A stretch of DNA of 64,000 bases from Saccharopolyspora indica. GTDB lineage: Bacteria > Actinomycetota > Actinomycetes > Mycobacteriales > Pseudonocardiaceae. Positions 1-8,489 of the stretch are shown here, in pieces. Location of the stretch: assembly GCF_027853965.1 (NCBI RefSeq), contig NZ_JAQGLB010000008.1, positions 62,001-126,000 of the forward strand, in the 5' to 3' direction. Under the pieces are notes generated by a model. The model searched no databases and was not told the origin of the DNA. It worked only from the letters and a program-made list of their open reading frames with translations. The translations under genes and the position numbers were made by a program. Within the stretch, counting starts at the first letter, position 1. Every line of letters begins with the position of its first letter.

Positions 1-1322
1 GAGATCGGCTGGGCGACCAGATCGCGCACGCGGCGGCGCGGGTTGAGCGACTCGTAGGGGTTCTGGAACACGTACTGCACCTGGCGGCGCTGGTCGCGCG
101 TTCGCTTCGCGCTGCTGGGCGCGAGTTCGCTGCCGCGCAGCAGCACCGATCCCTCGTGCTTGGGGTGCAGACCGGCCAGGCAGCGCGACAGCGTGGTCTT
201 GCCGCTGCCCGACTCGCCCAGCAGCGCCAGGCAGGAACCGGGCGAGACTGCCAGCGAGACGTCCTGCAGCACCGGCGAATCCGTGTACCAGGCGCGGATG
301 TTGCGCACCTCGAGCACCGGTTCCGCCGACTCGGGTGCGGTGTCCGCGGGGCGCGGCTCGGCCACCAGCCGGCCGGAACGCGGGTTCAGGCAGCGGATCT
401 CGTGCCCTGCGGCGACTTCCTCGAGCGCCGGGACCTCGCGGCGGCACTCGTCGGTCGCCGCGGCGCAGCGCGGTGCGAACGCGCAGCCGCCCGGGCGGTT
501 CAGCGGTGACGGCGCCTGGCCGTCGATGGCCTGCATCGCCCGCTTGCCGTCGAGATCCGGTACCGCGAGCACCAGACCTGCCGTGTAGTGGTGGCGCGGC
601 TCGTTCAGCACCTCGTCGGTCGGGCCGGTCTCCACGATGCGCCCGGAGTACATCACCGCGATCCGGTCGGCCAGCTCGGCGACCACCGCCATGTCGTGCG
701 AGATGTAGACACCGGCCGTGCCGTGCCGCTCGCACATCTCGCGGATCGTGGCCAGCACCTTCTTCTGCGTGGTGACGTCCAGGCCGGTGGTGGGCTCGTC
801 CAGCACCACCACCTCGGGACGGCCCACGAACGCCATCGCGATCGCGATCCGCTGCTGCTGCCCGCCCGAGAGCTGGTGCGGGTAGCGGCGCAGGAAATCG
901 TCGTCGTCCGGCAGCGCGACCTCGGCGAGCACCTGCTTGATGCGCGTGCGCGCGGCGGCACCGGAGACGTCGTGCACGGCTTCGGCGAGCTGGGTGTTCA
1001 GCCGCAGCGCCGGGTTCAGCGCGGAGGCGGGGGACTGCGGGATGTAGGCCACCCGGCGGCCGCGCAGCGCTGCGGCCTGCTTGGCGGGCAGGCCCGTGAG
1101 ATCGGTGTCCCCGATGTGGATGCGGCCGTCGGCGATGCGGGTGCCGCGCTTGCAGTAGCGCAGCATCGCCAGGCCCAGCGTGGTCTTGCCGGACCCGGAC
1201 TCGCCGATCAGGCCCAGGATCTCGCCCGGTGCCAGGGTGAGCGAGATGTCGGCGACGATGGCGGCTTCCGAGGGCACGCCCCGGATCTCCAGACCGACGG
1301 CGTCCAGGGCGAAGGCAGTCAT
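1..1322 (-). CDS. ABC transporter, fused two-domain ATPase of the peptide/nickel (Dpp/Opp) type, partial
   Basis: ATPase that powers the importer encoded by the next three genes. The ATG at 1322 follows a strong AGGAGGT site. About 440 codons are visible and the 3' end lies beyond the window start. Domain 1 (about residues 5-250) has Walker A GESGSGKT at 40-47, the signature LSGGQQQR and Walker B VVVLDEPTTGLD. It is followed by the Cys-containing C-terminal segment typical of OppD/DppD (GGCAFAPRC). Domain 2 begins near residue 310 and has a second GESGSGKT. This is a DppD-DppF fusion in a single chain, which is common in actinobacteria. It is separated from the permease gene by a 115-nt spacer with a perfect palindrome. 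The substrate cannot be told from the ATPase; the family handles peptides, nickel chelates or opines. Confidence 0.93.
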   Translation of the reverse strand, partial: MTAFALDAVGLEIRGVPSEAAIVADISLTLAPGEILGLIGESGSGKTTLGLAMLRYCKRGTRIADGRIHIGDTDLTGLPAKQAAALRGRRVAYIPQSPASALNPALRLNTQLAEAVHDVSGAAARTRIKQVLAEVALPDDDDFLRRYPHQLSGGQQQRIAIAMAFVGRPEVVVLDEPTTGLDVTTQKKVLATIREMCERHGTAGVYISHDMAVVAELADRIAVMYSGRIVETGPTDEVLNEPRHHYTAGLVLAVPDLDGKRAMQAIDGQAPSPLNRPGGCAFAPRCAAATDECRREVPALEEVAAGHEIRCLNPRSGRLVAEPRPADTAPESAEPVLEVRNIRAWYTDSPVLQDVSLAVSPGSCLALLGESGSGKTTLSRCLAGLHPKHEGSVLLRGSELAPSSAKRTRDQRRQVQYVFQNPYESLNPRRRVRDLVAQPI

Positions 1323-1382
1323 CGACACCTCCTGGGGTAGTGGGAGAACACGGCTGAGATGGCTCGGTGCGCGGTGATCCCA

Positions 1383-1404
1383 CGCGATTTCAATTGAAAT
1401 CGCG
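1383..1404. repeat. Perfect 22-bp palindrome between permease and ATPase genes
   Basis: CGCGATTTCAA followed directly by its exact reverse complement, lying in the 115-nt spacer inside the operon. It could form a cruciform or a loop-less RNA hairpin that tunes expression of the ATPase relative to the permeases, or act as an operator. It resembles, but is not the same as, the AATTTCGCG-type palindromes at 34718 and 46682. Confidence 0.6.
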
Positions 1405-1437
1405 CAACGATCGGCGCGGGAGCGGTTCGGACGGGCA

Positions 1438-2340
1438 TCAGCGGGCCTTCTCGATGCCGCGGTCCACACCGGCCACCGAGCGGGCCAGGCCGTCGGCGAC
1501 CAGGTTCGTGCCGATGGTCAGCACCGCGATCGCCAGCACCGGCAGCGCCACCGCCCACGGCTGGACGGTCAGGGCGATCCGGTTCTCGTTGATCATCAGG
1601 CCCCAGTCCGCCGTCGGCGGCTGCAGGCCGAGGCCGAGGAAGCTCAGGCCCGCGACCAGGCCGATCGAGTAGTTCAGCCGCAGGCCGAGCTCGACCAGCA
1701 CGGTTCCGGTGACGTTCGGCAGGATCTCGCCGAGCAGGATCCGCACCTTGGACAGGCCGATCGCCTCGGCCGACTTGACGAAGTCGCGCTCGGCCACCGA
1801 CAGGGTGGCCGCCCGCACCACGCGCATCACCCGCGGCAGGTGGCTGCCGCCGACCACCAGCACCAGCAGCCACAGCTCCGGTCCGACCACGCTCACGAAC
1901 AGCAGGGCCAGCACGACCTGCGGGAACGCCAGCGCGATGTCGCCGAAGCGCATCAGCAGCTCGTCCAGCCAGCCTCGCCGGTAGCCGGCGTACATGCCCA
2001 GCAGCGAGCCGAGCCCGACACCGAGCAGCGTGGCCAGCACCGCCAGCACCAGCAGCGTCTGCCCGCCGTGCAGGAACCGGGTCAGCACGTCGCGGCCCAG
2101 GTTGTCGGTGCCGAACCAGGAGCTCCCGGTCGGGTTGGAGAACGGCGTGTCGACGAACTCGGTGGCGGCGTGCGGGGCCAGCAGCGGACCGACGATCGCG
2201 ATGAGCACCACCAGCGCCGACAGGCCCAGCCCGATCTTCGTGCGCGGCAGCCGCAGCGCCGCCCGCCAGACCCCGACGGCGCGCGGAGCCGCCGCGGCGG
2301 GGGCCGTCGCGGTGTTGGTTTTCTGCGCAGTCGTGGTCAT
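1438..2340 (-). CDS. Peptide-type ABC transporter permease, DppC-like
   Basis: 300-residue inner-membrane permease. A short Ala/Thr-rich cytoplasmic N-terminus precedes TM1 (about residues 36-56), then the OppC-type extracytoplasmic loop with SWFGTDNLGRDVLTR, a hallmark of the DppC/OppC subfamily. The binding-protein-dependent transport signature (EAIGLSKVRILLGEILPN) contacts the ATPase. The ATG at 2338-2340 overlaps the stop of the upstream permease as ATGA, so translation is probably coupled. It forms the translocation pore with the DppB-like protein. Confidence 0.95.
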   Translation of the reverse strand: MTTTAQKTNTATAPAAAAPRAVGVWRAALRLPRTKIGLGLSALVVLIAIVGPLLAPHAATEFVDTPFSNPTGSSWFGTDNLGRDVLTRFLHGGQTLLVLAVLATLLGVGLGSLLGMYAGYRRGWLDELLMRFGDIALAFPQVVLALLFVSVVGPELWLLVLVVGGSHLPRVMRVVRAATLSVAERDFVKSAEAIGLSKVRILLGEILPNVTGTVLVELGLRLNYSIGLVAGLSFLGLGLQPPTADWGLMINENRIALTVQPWAVALPVLAIAVLTIGTNLVADGLARSVAGVDRGIEKAR

Positions 2341-3290
2341 CGCGCGGCAGACCTCACCTTCGGGTTGGCGGCCAGACTCACCACGTCGGCCAGCAGGTTC
2401 ACGACGATGTAGACGGCCGCGATGGCCAGCGTCAGCGTCTGCACCACCGGCAGGTCGCGGTTGTTCACCGCGTCCACCAGCGCGAACCCGATGCCGGGGA
2501 AGCGGAACAGGAACTCGACGATGACCACGCCACCGGCCAGCCAGGCCAGCTGCAGCGCGATCACCTGCGCCACCGGGCCGATCGCGTTGGGCAGCGCGTG
2601 CCGCAGGATCACCGTCCGCTCCGGCATGCCCTTCAACCGGGCCTGCTGCACGTACTCGCTCTCCAGCACCTCGATCATGGTGGCGCGCATGATCCGGATG
2701 ATGTACGGCGAGACCGCGAGCACCATCGTCAGCGTGGGCAGGATCAGCTGGACCGGATCGCTCCACGCGGAACCGGTTCCGGTCATCACGTACACCGCGG
2801 GCAGCAGGTTCAGCACACCGGTGGAGAACAGCAGCACCAGCAGGATGCCGACCACGAACTCCGGCAGCGAGGCCAGCACCAGGCTGATCACCGAGGTGGT
2901 GTGGTCGAAGGCCTTGTCGCGGCGCAGCGCGCTGTAGGTGCCGACCAGGATCGACAGCGGCACGCTGATCAGCGTCGCGCACAGCATCAGCGCCAGCGAG
3001 TTGGTCAGCCGCGAGCTCAGCAGCTCGGTCACCGGCATGCCGTTGGCGTAGGACTCGCCGAGGTCGAGCTGGAAGATGTTGCCCAGCCAGGAGAAGTACT
3101 GAATCCACAGCGGTTCGTTCAGGTGCAGCTGCTCGCGCAGCGCGGCCAGCCGCTCCGGGGTGGCCTCGCGGCCGAGGATGGCGCGCGCGGCGTCACCGGG
3201 CAGCGCCTGGGTGGCCAGGAAGACCACCACGGACACCGCCCAGAGGATCACCAGACCGAGCAGGATCCGCTTGACCAGCATTCGAGTCAT
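2337..3290 (-). CDS. Peptide-type ABC transporter permease, DppB-like
   Basis: 317-residue membrane permease that starts at MTRMLVKRIL. It shows the DppB N-terminal pattern: TM1, then a loop with the LPGDAA and LNEPLWIQYFSWLGN motifs. The ATPase-contact loop is QQARLKGMPERTVILRHALPN. Six TM segments are expected. It starts 11 nt downstream of the solute-binding protein stop and ends in an ATGA overlap with the DppC-like gene, so SBP-permease-permease-ATPase form one transcript. Confidence 0.95.
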   Translation of the reverse strand: MTRMLVKRILLGLVILWAVSVVVFLATQALPGDAARAILGREATPERLAALREQLHLNEPLWIQYFSWLGNIFQLDLGESYANGMPVTELLSSRLTNSLALMLCATLISVPLSILVGTYSALRRDKAFDHTTSVISLVLASLPEFVVGILLVLLFSTGVLNLLPAVYVMTGTGSAWSDPVQLILPTLTMVLAVSPYIIRIMRATMIEVLESEYVQQARLKGMPERTVILRHALPNAIGPVAQVIALQLAWLAGGVVIVEFLFRFPGIGFALVDAVNNRDLPVVQTLTLAIAAVYIVVNLLADVVSLAANPKVRSAAR

Positions 3291-3301
3291 CTGGTGCCCC
3301 C

Positions 3302-4888
3302 TCACTTCGCCAGCCAGGCGTGCCGGAACCCGTAGGAGTTCAGCGGGATCCCGCTCTTGTCCGGGGTCAGCCCGACCACCCGGACGCTGTGCGCGTCGAG
3401 CTGGTTCGGGAAGCCCCAGACGATGTAGCCGCCGCTCTCCCACTCGATCTGCTGCGCCCGCGCCACGAGCTCCTTGCGGCGCGCCGCGTCGGTGGTGGCC
3501 CGCGCTTCGAGCACCAGCTGGTTGAACTCCGGGTGGTCCCAGTGGGTTTCGTTGTACGGCGAGTCGGGCAGGCTGCCGGAGCTCGCCTGCGCCAGGAAGT
3601 TCCGGGAGAACCAGAAGTCCTGGGCGAAGTCCCAGGACAGGTACATGTCGCCGAAGAACTCGCCGGTGTCCACCCGGCGGATGTTGACCGTGATCCCGGC
3701 CTCGGCGGCCTGCTGGGCGAAGACCTGCGCGGCCTCCACCACGCCCGCGGCCACCGGCGAGGTCACCAGCTCCACCGCCAGGTTCTCCTTGCCCGCTTCG
3801 CGCAGCAGCTGCCGGGCCTTGTTCACGTCGCGCTTGCGCTGCGGCAGCGCGGAGTTGAACAGCGGATCGGCCGGCGCGTACAGGTCGTTGCCGACCGTGC
3901 CGTGACCGCCGAGCACCTGCCTGATCATCTGCTCGCGGTCCACGACCAGCCGGAACGCCTGCCGGACCCGCACGTCGTCGAAGGGCGGCCGGTCCACCCG
4001 CATGGTGAACGGGATCCAGGAGCCGGTCTCCGACTCCAGCAGCCGCAGGTTCGGGTCCGCGTCGAGCACCCGCAGCAGCCCGAGCGGCACCTGGTCGATG
4101 GCGTCGACCTGGCCGCCGAGCAGCGCGTTGATCCGCGCCGTGTCGTCCGGGAAGTCGATGATCACGACCTCGTCCACGTACGGCTCGCCGTCGCGCCAGT
4201 AGTTGGCGTGCTTGGTGAACAGGCTCTGCTGGCCGGGTTCGAAGGAGTCGTGCTGGAACGGGCCGGTGCCCACCGGCCGCTTCGGGTCGTAGCCGACCGG
4301 CACGATCCCGTTGCCGTACTCGGCGAACTGGTCGGGCAGCGTGACGTCCGGGCGGGACAGCGTCAGCCGGACGGTGCGCGGGTCCATCACCTGCATCGCG
4401 TTCAGGTCCAGCGAGCTCAGCCCGACCGCGCCGTTCTTCGGGTCGTCCGGGTCGGCGATCCGGCGCAGCGAGTGGATCACGTCCTCGGCGGTGACGGTCT
4501 TGCCGTCGTGGAACTCCAGGCCCTCGCGCAGCCGGATCGTCCACGTCGTGGCCTGCGGGTCGGATTCGACGGTCTCGGCCAGCGCGGGCTGGATCAGGTA
4601 CTCGTCGTCGTAGCGCAGCAGCGTGTCGTAGAGCTGGAAGATCCGGGCCTGGTCGGGGTGCGTGACGGGGGCGTGCGCGTCCAGGGTGTCCTTGCTGGAG
4701 CCGCCGACGATGCCGACCCGCAGCCGGCCGCCGTACTGCGGTGGGCCGGTCGGCACCGGCGCCTTGCGGACCGCGCCGCCCGCGCAGCCGGTGATCAGCG
4801 CGCCCGCGCCCACCGCTCCCGCACCCGCCGCTGCGTACCGGAGGAAGTCGCGACGACTCGGGGCGTTCGACCGTCCTCTGCTCGCCAT
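3302..4888 (-). CDS. Extracytoplasmic solute-binding protein, family 5 (SBP_bac_5), Tat lipoprotein
   Basis: 528 residues. The N-terminus combines a twin-arginine motif (SRRDFLRY, R12-R13) with a lipobox ITGC ending at Cys35, so it should be folded in the cytoplasm, exported by Tat and lipid-anchored. The body has the family-5 core: YDTLLRYDDEYLIQPALAE, then TVRLREGLEFHDGKTVTAEDV-like text at about residues 115-145. This family delivers peptides, nickel or opines to Dpp-type importers. It is the first gene of the operon. The 587-nt region upstream holds inverted repeats that may be operators. Confidence 0.94.
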   Translation of the reverse strand: MASRGRSNAPSRRDFLRYAAAGAGAVGAGALITGCAGGAVRKAPVPTGPPQYGGRLRVGIVGGSSKDTLDAHAPVTHPDQARIFQLYDTLLRYDDEYLIQPALAETVESDPQATTWTIRLREGLEFHDGKTVTAEDVIHSLRRIADPDDPKNGAVGLSSLDLNAMQVMDPRTVRLTLSRPDVTLPDQFAEYGNGIVPVGYDPKRPVGTGPFQHDSFEPGQQSLFTKHANYWRDGEPYVDEVVIIDFPDDTARINALLGGQVDAIDQVPLGLLRVLDADPNLRLLESETGSWIPFTMRVDRPPFDDVRVRQAFRLVVDREQMIRQVLGGHGTVGNDLYAPADPLFNSALPQRKRDVNKARQLLREAGKENLAVELVTSPVAAGVVEAAQVFAQQAAEAGITVNIRRVDTGEFFGDMYLSWDFAQDFWFSRNFLAQASSGSLPDSPYNETHWDHPEFNQLVLEARATTDAARRKELVARAQQIEWESGGYIVWGFPNQLDAHSVRVVGLTPDKSGIPLNSYGFRHAWLAK

Positions 4889-5005
4889 CCGGGCGGTACC
4901 TCCTGTGTCTCGCGGGGACGTGCGTCGGCTCGGCTCGCGCCGGTGGGCCGGCCCGTCCGGGCGGCCCGGCAGCTCCCCGCTGGTGTTGCGTTTCGAGGTG
5001 CGACT

Positions 5006-5021
5006 GATTGATCAGTCAATC
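5006..5021. promoter_or_regulatory. Candidate operator, 6-bp inverted repeat with TCAG centre
   Basis: GATTGA-TCAG-TCAATC, about 118 bp upstream of the solute-binding-protein start. The TTGA...TCAA half-sites resemble operators bound by TetR-type repressors. No TetR gene is in the window, so the regulator is unknown. Confidence 0.35.
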
Positions 5022-5098
5022 GATCGCATCGACCTTCGCGGACCGAAACGGGGCTGTCAAGACGTCATGTGCTGGGTAGATATGTCAAGACCTCCGGC

Positions 5099-5114
5099 TT
5101 TGACGGCGGTCAAA
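5099..5114. promoter_or_regulatory. Candidate operator, TTTGAC-N4-GTCAAA inverted repeat
   Basis: A perfect 6-bp inverted repeat with a GGCG centre, shortly downstream of a TGTCAAGAC direct repeat. All three sites share the GTCAA core, so they may be one array read by the adjacent response regulator or by a regulator of the ABC operon. Confidence 0.35.
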
Positions 5115-5475
5115 CGTTGTGGCCTCTTGCTACTTTCGCAACGCGTGATCAGGTTTGCGAACCGCGCTTGGCCATGGGTTTCACCGGCTCGGAGCGCGAC
5201 TCGGCGACGGCGGCCGCGCACCTCGCCGCAGCCCGCCCGGCCGGTGACGGGCCCGCGAACCACCGGCGAGGCATCTCACACTCGGCCCGGGAAGGGCGGT
5301 CACCGCTGGTCGCCGCGCCGATCCGGACGGTCGCCGGATCTCCCGCGCCGCATCGCCCGCGGTGCCGCGCCGGACACCGCCCGATGCTGAGATCAGCCTG
5401 AGAAAGCGGTGCACATCTGAAAACGGAGCGGGCGTTCGATGCCCGTTGCGCCATCCGGTCGGCATGCTGGAGCGC

Positions 5476-6162
5476 ATGGTGCCGCGCGTGTTGGTGGTGG
5501 ACGACGAAGCCGGGGTTCGGGCCGCGCTGCGGCGCGGTCTCTCCGCCGAGGGCATGGAGGTGACCGTCGCCGCCGACGGCACCGAGGCCCTGCGCCTGGC
5601 GCTCACCGGCGCCTTCGACGTCGTCGTGCTCGACGTGATGCTGCCCGGACTGTCCGGCTACCGGGTGCTGGAGCGGATGCGCGGCCAGGACGTCACCACC
5701 CCGGTGCTGCTGATCTCGGCGAAGGACGGCGAGGTCGACCAGGCCGACGGCCTCGATCTCGGCGCCGACGGTTACCTCGTCAAGCCTTTCTCCTTCCTGG
5801 TGCTGGTCGCGCAGGTCCGCGCGCTGCTGCGGCGGCGCGACACCGCTGGTCGTCAGGTGTGTCTGCGGGTCGGCGAGCTGGAGATCGATCGCGCGGGCCG
5901 CGAGGTCCGGTGGGCCGGGGAGTCGATCGCGCTCTCCCCCCGGGAGTACGGGCTGCTGGTCGCGCTGGCCAGCCATCCGGAGGCGGTGGTGCCCAAGGAC
6001 GACCTGCTGCGCATGGTCTGGGGCGAGGAGCAGTTCGTCACCCGCAACGTCGTCGAGGTCTACATCGGCTACCTGCGCCGCAAGCTCGCCGCCGCCGGTG
6101 CCGGTGAACTGGTGCAGACCGTGCGCGGCCAGGGCTACCGGGTCTGCGCCCAGCCGGCATGA
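5476..6162 (+). CDS. OmpR-family two-component response regulator
   Basis: 228 residues. The receiver domain (2-118) has acidic D9-D10, phospho-acceptor D53 in VVVLDVMLPG and K103 in LVKPF. It is followed by a winged-helix DNA-binding domain (about 128-226) that ends in VRGQGYRV. The start is uncertain: ATG 5464, ATG 5476 and GTG 5479 are all in frame. ATG 5476 gives the usual short N-terminus before VLVVDDE. The stop overlaps the kinase ATG (ATGA), so the two are co-translated. The target genes are unknown; the structured intergenic region upstream is a natural candidate for autoregulation. Confidence 0.93.
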   Translation: MVPRVLVVDDEAGVRAALRRGLSAEGMEVTVAADGTEALRLALTGAFDVVVLDVMLPGLSGYRVLERMRGQDVTTPVLLISAKDGEVDQADGLDLGADGYLVKPFSFLVLVAQVRALLRRRDTAGRQVCLRVGELEIDRAGREVRWAGESIALSPREYGLLVALASHPEAVVPKDDLLRMVWGEEQFVTRNVVEVYIGYLRRKLAAAGAGELVQTVRGQGYRVCAQPA

Positions 6163-7523
6163 CCGGCCGCCTGCGGCAGTGGTGGCACCGCCGCACCATC
6201 CAGTTCCGCACCAGCGTCGTGGCCGCCGCCGTCGCCCTCATCGGACTCGGCGTGATCGCGCACGCCAGCACCGGCATCGTCGGCTGGCTCATGATCGAGT
6301 CGGTGGACGCCGACCTGCACCGCACCGCGACCGCCACCGCGGAGCAGCTCGAGGCCGGTGCTCCGGCGGCCTCGCTGGCCCGGCCGGACATCCGCGTGCT
6401 GGACGTGGCCGGAACACCGGTCGACTCGCTGCCCGCCCCCGGCTTCTTCCGCTGGCAGGTCGACCAGCTGCGCGCGGGCGGCGGCGTCCTCGACTTCGAC
6501 CCGCCGACCGAGCTGCACCGCTGGCAGGGCGTCGTCGTGCCCGCCCCGGACGGTCAGCCGCTGCTGGTGGCCACCGGCGCCCGCCTGGTCGGATTCCTGG
6601 ACGCGGCGGGCAAGACCAGTCGGCTGCTGGGCTTCGGTTCGGTCCTCGCAGCCTGCCTGGTCGGGCTGGCCACCTGGGTGGTGGTGCGTCGTGCGCTGCG
6701 CCCGGTGGAACGGATGCGGATGGCCGCGGCCGGGTTGCCGGAGGGCAGGCGGCTGCCGGTTCCGGAAGCCGCCGACGAGCTCCGCGCCCTGGCCCAGGAG
6801 CTGAACACGATGCTCGCCCGGCGCGATGCCGACACCGAACGACTGCGCCGGTTCACCGGCGATGCAGCCCACGAGCTGCGCAACCCGGTCGCCTCGATCC
6901 GGGCCCAAGCCGAGGTGGCCGTGGTGCACCCGGATCCGGAGCTCGCGCAGGAGACGTTGCAGGACATCGCGGGCGAAGCGCAGCGGCTGTCCGAACTGGT
7001 CGAAAGCCTCCTCACGTTGGCCAGGGCGGAGCGCGGGATGGGCACGCCGGGACAACCGGTGGACCTCGGCGCAGCCGCCCGGGCGGCTGCTGCCAGGCTC
7101 GAATCGCCCGGCGGACCGCAGGTCGTGATCGAGGCGCCGGCGGCTCCGGTGCTGGTCCTCGCCGATCCGGCCGAGTTGTCCAGCGTGCTGGACAACGTCG
7201 TCGGCAACGCGCTGCGCTACACGCGGACGGTGGTGCGGGTTTCGGTGTTCGCTGATGGCATGGGCGCCTCCGGGGCGGGGTGGGTGTGGTTGGTGGTGGA
7301 CGACGACGGACCGGGCATTCCGGCGGAACACCGGTTGCGGGTGTTCGACCGCTTCCACCGCGTCGAGCAGGACCGCGCGCGCAGCACCGGTGGTGCCGGA
7401 CTCGGTCTGTCGCTGGTGGCCGACGTGGTGCGCCGCCGGGGCGGCACGGTCCGGGCCGGGGTGTCACCGGAGGGCGGCGCGCGCGTCGAAGCTCGTTGGC
7501 CCGGGTACCGGCCGCTGAACTGA
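6159..7523 (+). CDS. Sensor histidine kinase, HisKA type
   Basis: 454 residues. TM1 (about 18-45), an extracytoplasmic sensor of about 110 residues with no recognised domain, TM2 (156-176), HAMP (177-230), HisKA with H238 in AAHELRNP, and HATPase_c with an N box (DNVVGNALRY), G1 (DDDGPGIP) and G2 (GGAGLGLSL). It phosphorylates the response regulator encoded immediately upstream. The periplasmic domain has no obvious ligand clue. Confidence 0.93.
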   Translation: MTGRLRQWWHRRTIQFRTSVVAAAVALIGLGVIAHASTGIVGWLMIESVDADLHRTATATAEQLEAGAPAASLARPDIRVLDVAGTPVDSLPAPGFFRWQVDQLRAGGGVLDFDPPTELHRWQGVVVPAPDGQPLLVATGARLVGFLDAAGKTSRLLGFGSVLAACLVGLATWVVVRRALRPVERMRMAAAGLPEGRRLPVPEAADELRALAQELNTMLARRDADTERLRRFTGDAAHELRNPVASIRAQAEVAVVHPDPELAQETLQDIAGEAQRLSELVESLLTLARAERGMGTPGQPVDLGAAARAAAARLESPGGPQVVIEAPAAPVLVLADPAELSSVLDNVVGNALRYTRTVVRVSVFADGMGASGAGWVWLVVDDDGPGIPAEHRLRVFDRFHRVEQDRARSTGGAGLGLSLVADVVRRRGGTVRAGVSPEGGARVEARWPGYRPLN

Positions 7524-7637
7524 CCGGCCTCGAACCGGACGAGGGCCGTTCGCGGCTTCCCGCGCGGTGGCCGCGAACGCCTCGTGGAGCCGAGGCGGTC
7601 GCGATCGGCCGGACCGGGTCCGGCAAGATGTGTGCAC

Positions 7638-8486
7638 GTGTCGGTTTTGCGGAGCACCGGACTGATCGAGGCACCTGTCGCCACGGTGGGGGCCGCTCTG
7701 CGGCACACGCGAACCGCCGAGGTCGGCTTGGCGGGCATCGGAGTCCGCGGCCGCGCCGCCACTCGTCCTGCCGCACTGCTGGTGCCCGGTGATGAGCTCG
7801 TCTTCCACACGCGAATCGCCCGCCTTCCGCTCGATCTGACCACTCGAATCGTGCGCGCCGACGCCGACGCGCTGAGTTCCGTGCTGGTGTCCGGCCCGCT
7901 GCCGGAGCTGCGGCACGAATCGGTGCTCGCCGCGGCCGGGCCCCGGACGCTGCTGACCGACTCGGTGCACTGGACGACCCCGTTCGGGCCGCTGGGACGG
8001 CTCGCCGACGTCGCCATCGGCCGCCGCTTCGTGCTGAACGCGCTGGCCGCCCGGATCGACGCGGTCCGCGAACTCGCCGAGTCCTGGGCGGGCCGCTCGA
8101 TCGTCGTCGGCGCCGCAATCGTCCACAAGGGACGGTTGCTGGCGCAGCAGCGCAGCTATCCGGCGCCGGACGCCGGACGCTGGGAACTGCCCGGCGGACG
8201 CGTCGAACCCGGTGAGGACGAGCCGGCCGCGGTCGTCCGGGAGTGCCAGGAAGAACTAGCCGTCGAGGTGCGCCCCACCGGCCGCGTCGGCACCGACGTC
8301 CCGCTCAACAACGGGATGCTGCTGCGCATCCACGCGGCCGAGCTCGCGGACCCGACCGCGATCCCGAAAGCCGTGGAGCACAGCGAGGTCCGCTGGGTCA
8401 CGGCGGACGAGCTGACCGACCTGGACTGGCTCGACGCCGACCAGGTCCTGGTCCACTCCCTCCGCCACCTGCTGACCGACGCCTGA
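7638..8486 (+). CDS. SRPBCC-like domain fused to a NUDIX hydrolase
   Basis: 282 residues from GTG 7638 (GTG 7632 is an alternative). The N-terminal half (about 1-145) reads like a START/SRPBCC lipid-pocket fold: 'STGLIEAPVATVGAAL', later 'LLTDSVHWTTPFGPLG'. The C-terminal half (150-282) is a NUDIX domain with the box GRVEPGE-x7-RECQEELAV. The canonical Gly of REUxEExGU is Ala here; the catalytic Glu residues are kept. NUDIX enzymes cleave nucleoside diphosphates linked to another moiety, and MutT-like sanitation of oxidised dNTPs is one possibility. It is a monocistronic gene. The role of the fused pocket is unknown. Confidence 0.8.
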   Translation: MSVLRSTGLIEAPVATVGAALRHTRTAEVGLAGIGVRGRAATRPAALLVPGDELVFHTRIARLPLDLTTRIVRADADALSSVLVSGPLPELRHESVLAAAGPRTLLTDSVHWTTPFGPLGRLADVAIGRRFVLNALAARIDAVRELAESWAGRSIVVGAAIVHKGRLLAQQRSYPAPDAGRWELPGGRVEPGEDEPAAVVRECQEELAVEVRPTGRVGTDVPLNNGMLLRIHAAELADPTAIPKAVEHSEVRWVTADELTDLDWLDADQVLVHSLRHLLTDA

Positions 8487-8489
8487 GAA

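Larger units (their letters stand above)
4889..5475. other. 587-bp divergent intergenic region between ABC operon and two-component genes
   Basis: No convincing gene. It holds at least three structured elements: a GATTGA-TCAG-TCAATC inverted repeat (5006-5021), a 9-bp direct repeat TGTCAAGAC (5055-5063 and 5083-5091, 28 bp apart start to start) and a TTTGAC-GGCG-GTCAAA inverted repeat (5099-5114). These lie between two divergent transcription units and are probably regulatory. The distal part (5150-5460) looks featureless. Confidence 0.5.

Noticed and set aside
1383-1404. Membership of the palindrome in the AATTTCGCG repeat family
   Set aside because: It has GATTTC rather than AATTTC arms and a reversed half-site order; kept as a separate palindrome.
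3320-5011. 563-codon plus-strand frame over the solute-binding protein gene
   Set aside because: Antisense shadow; the minus strand has the Tat motif, lipobox and SBP_bac_5 core.
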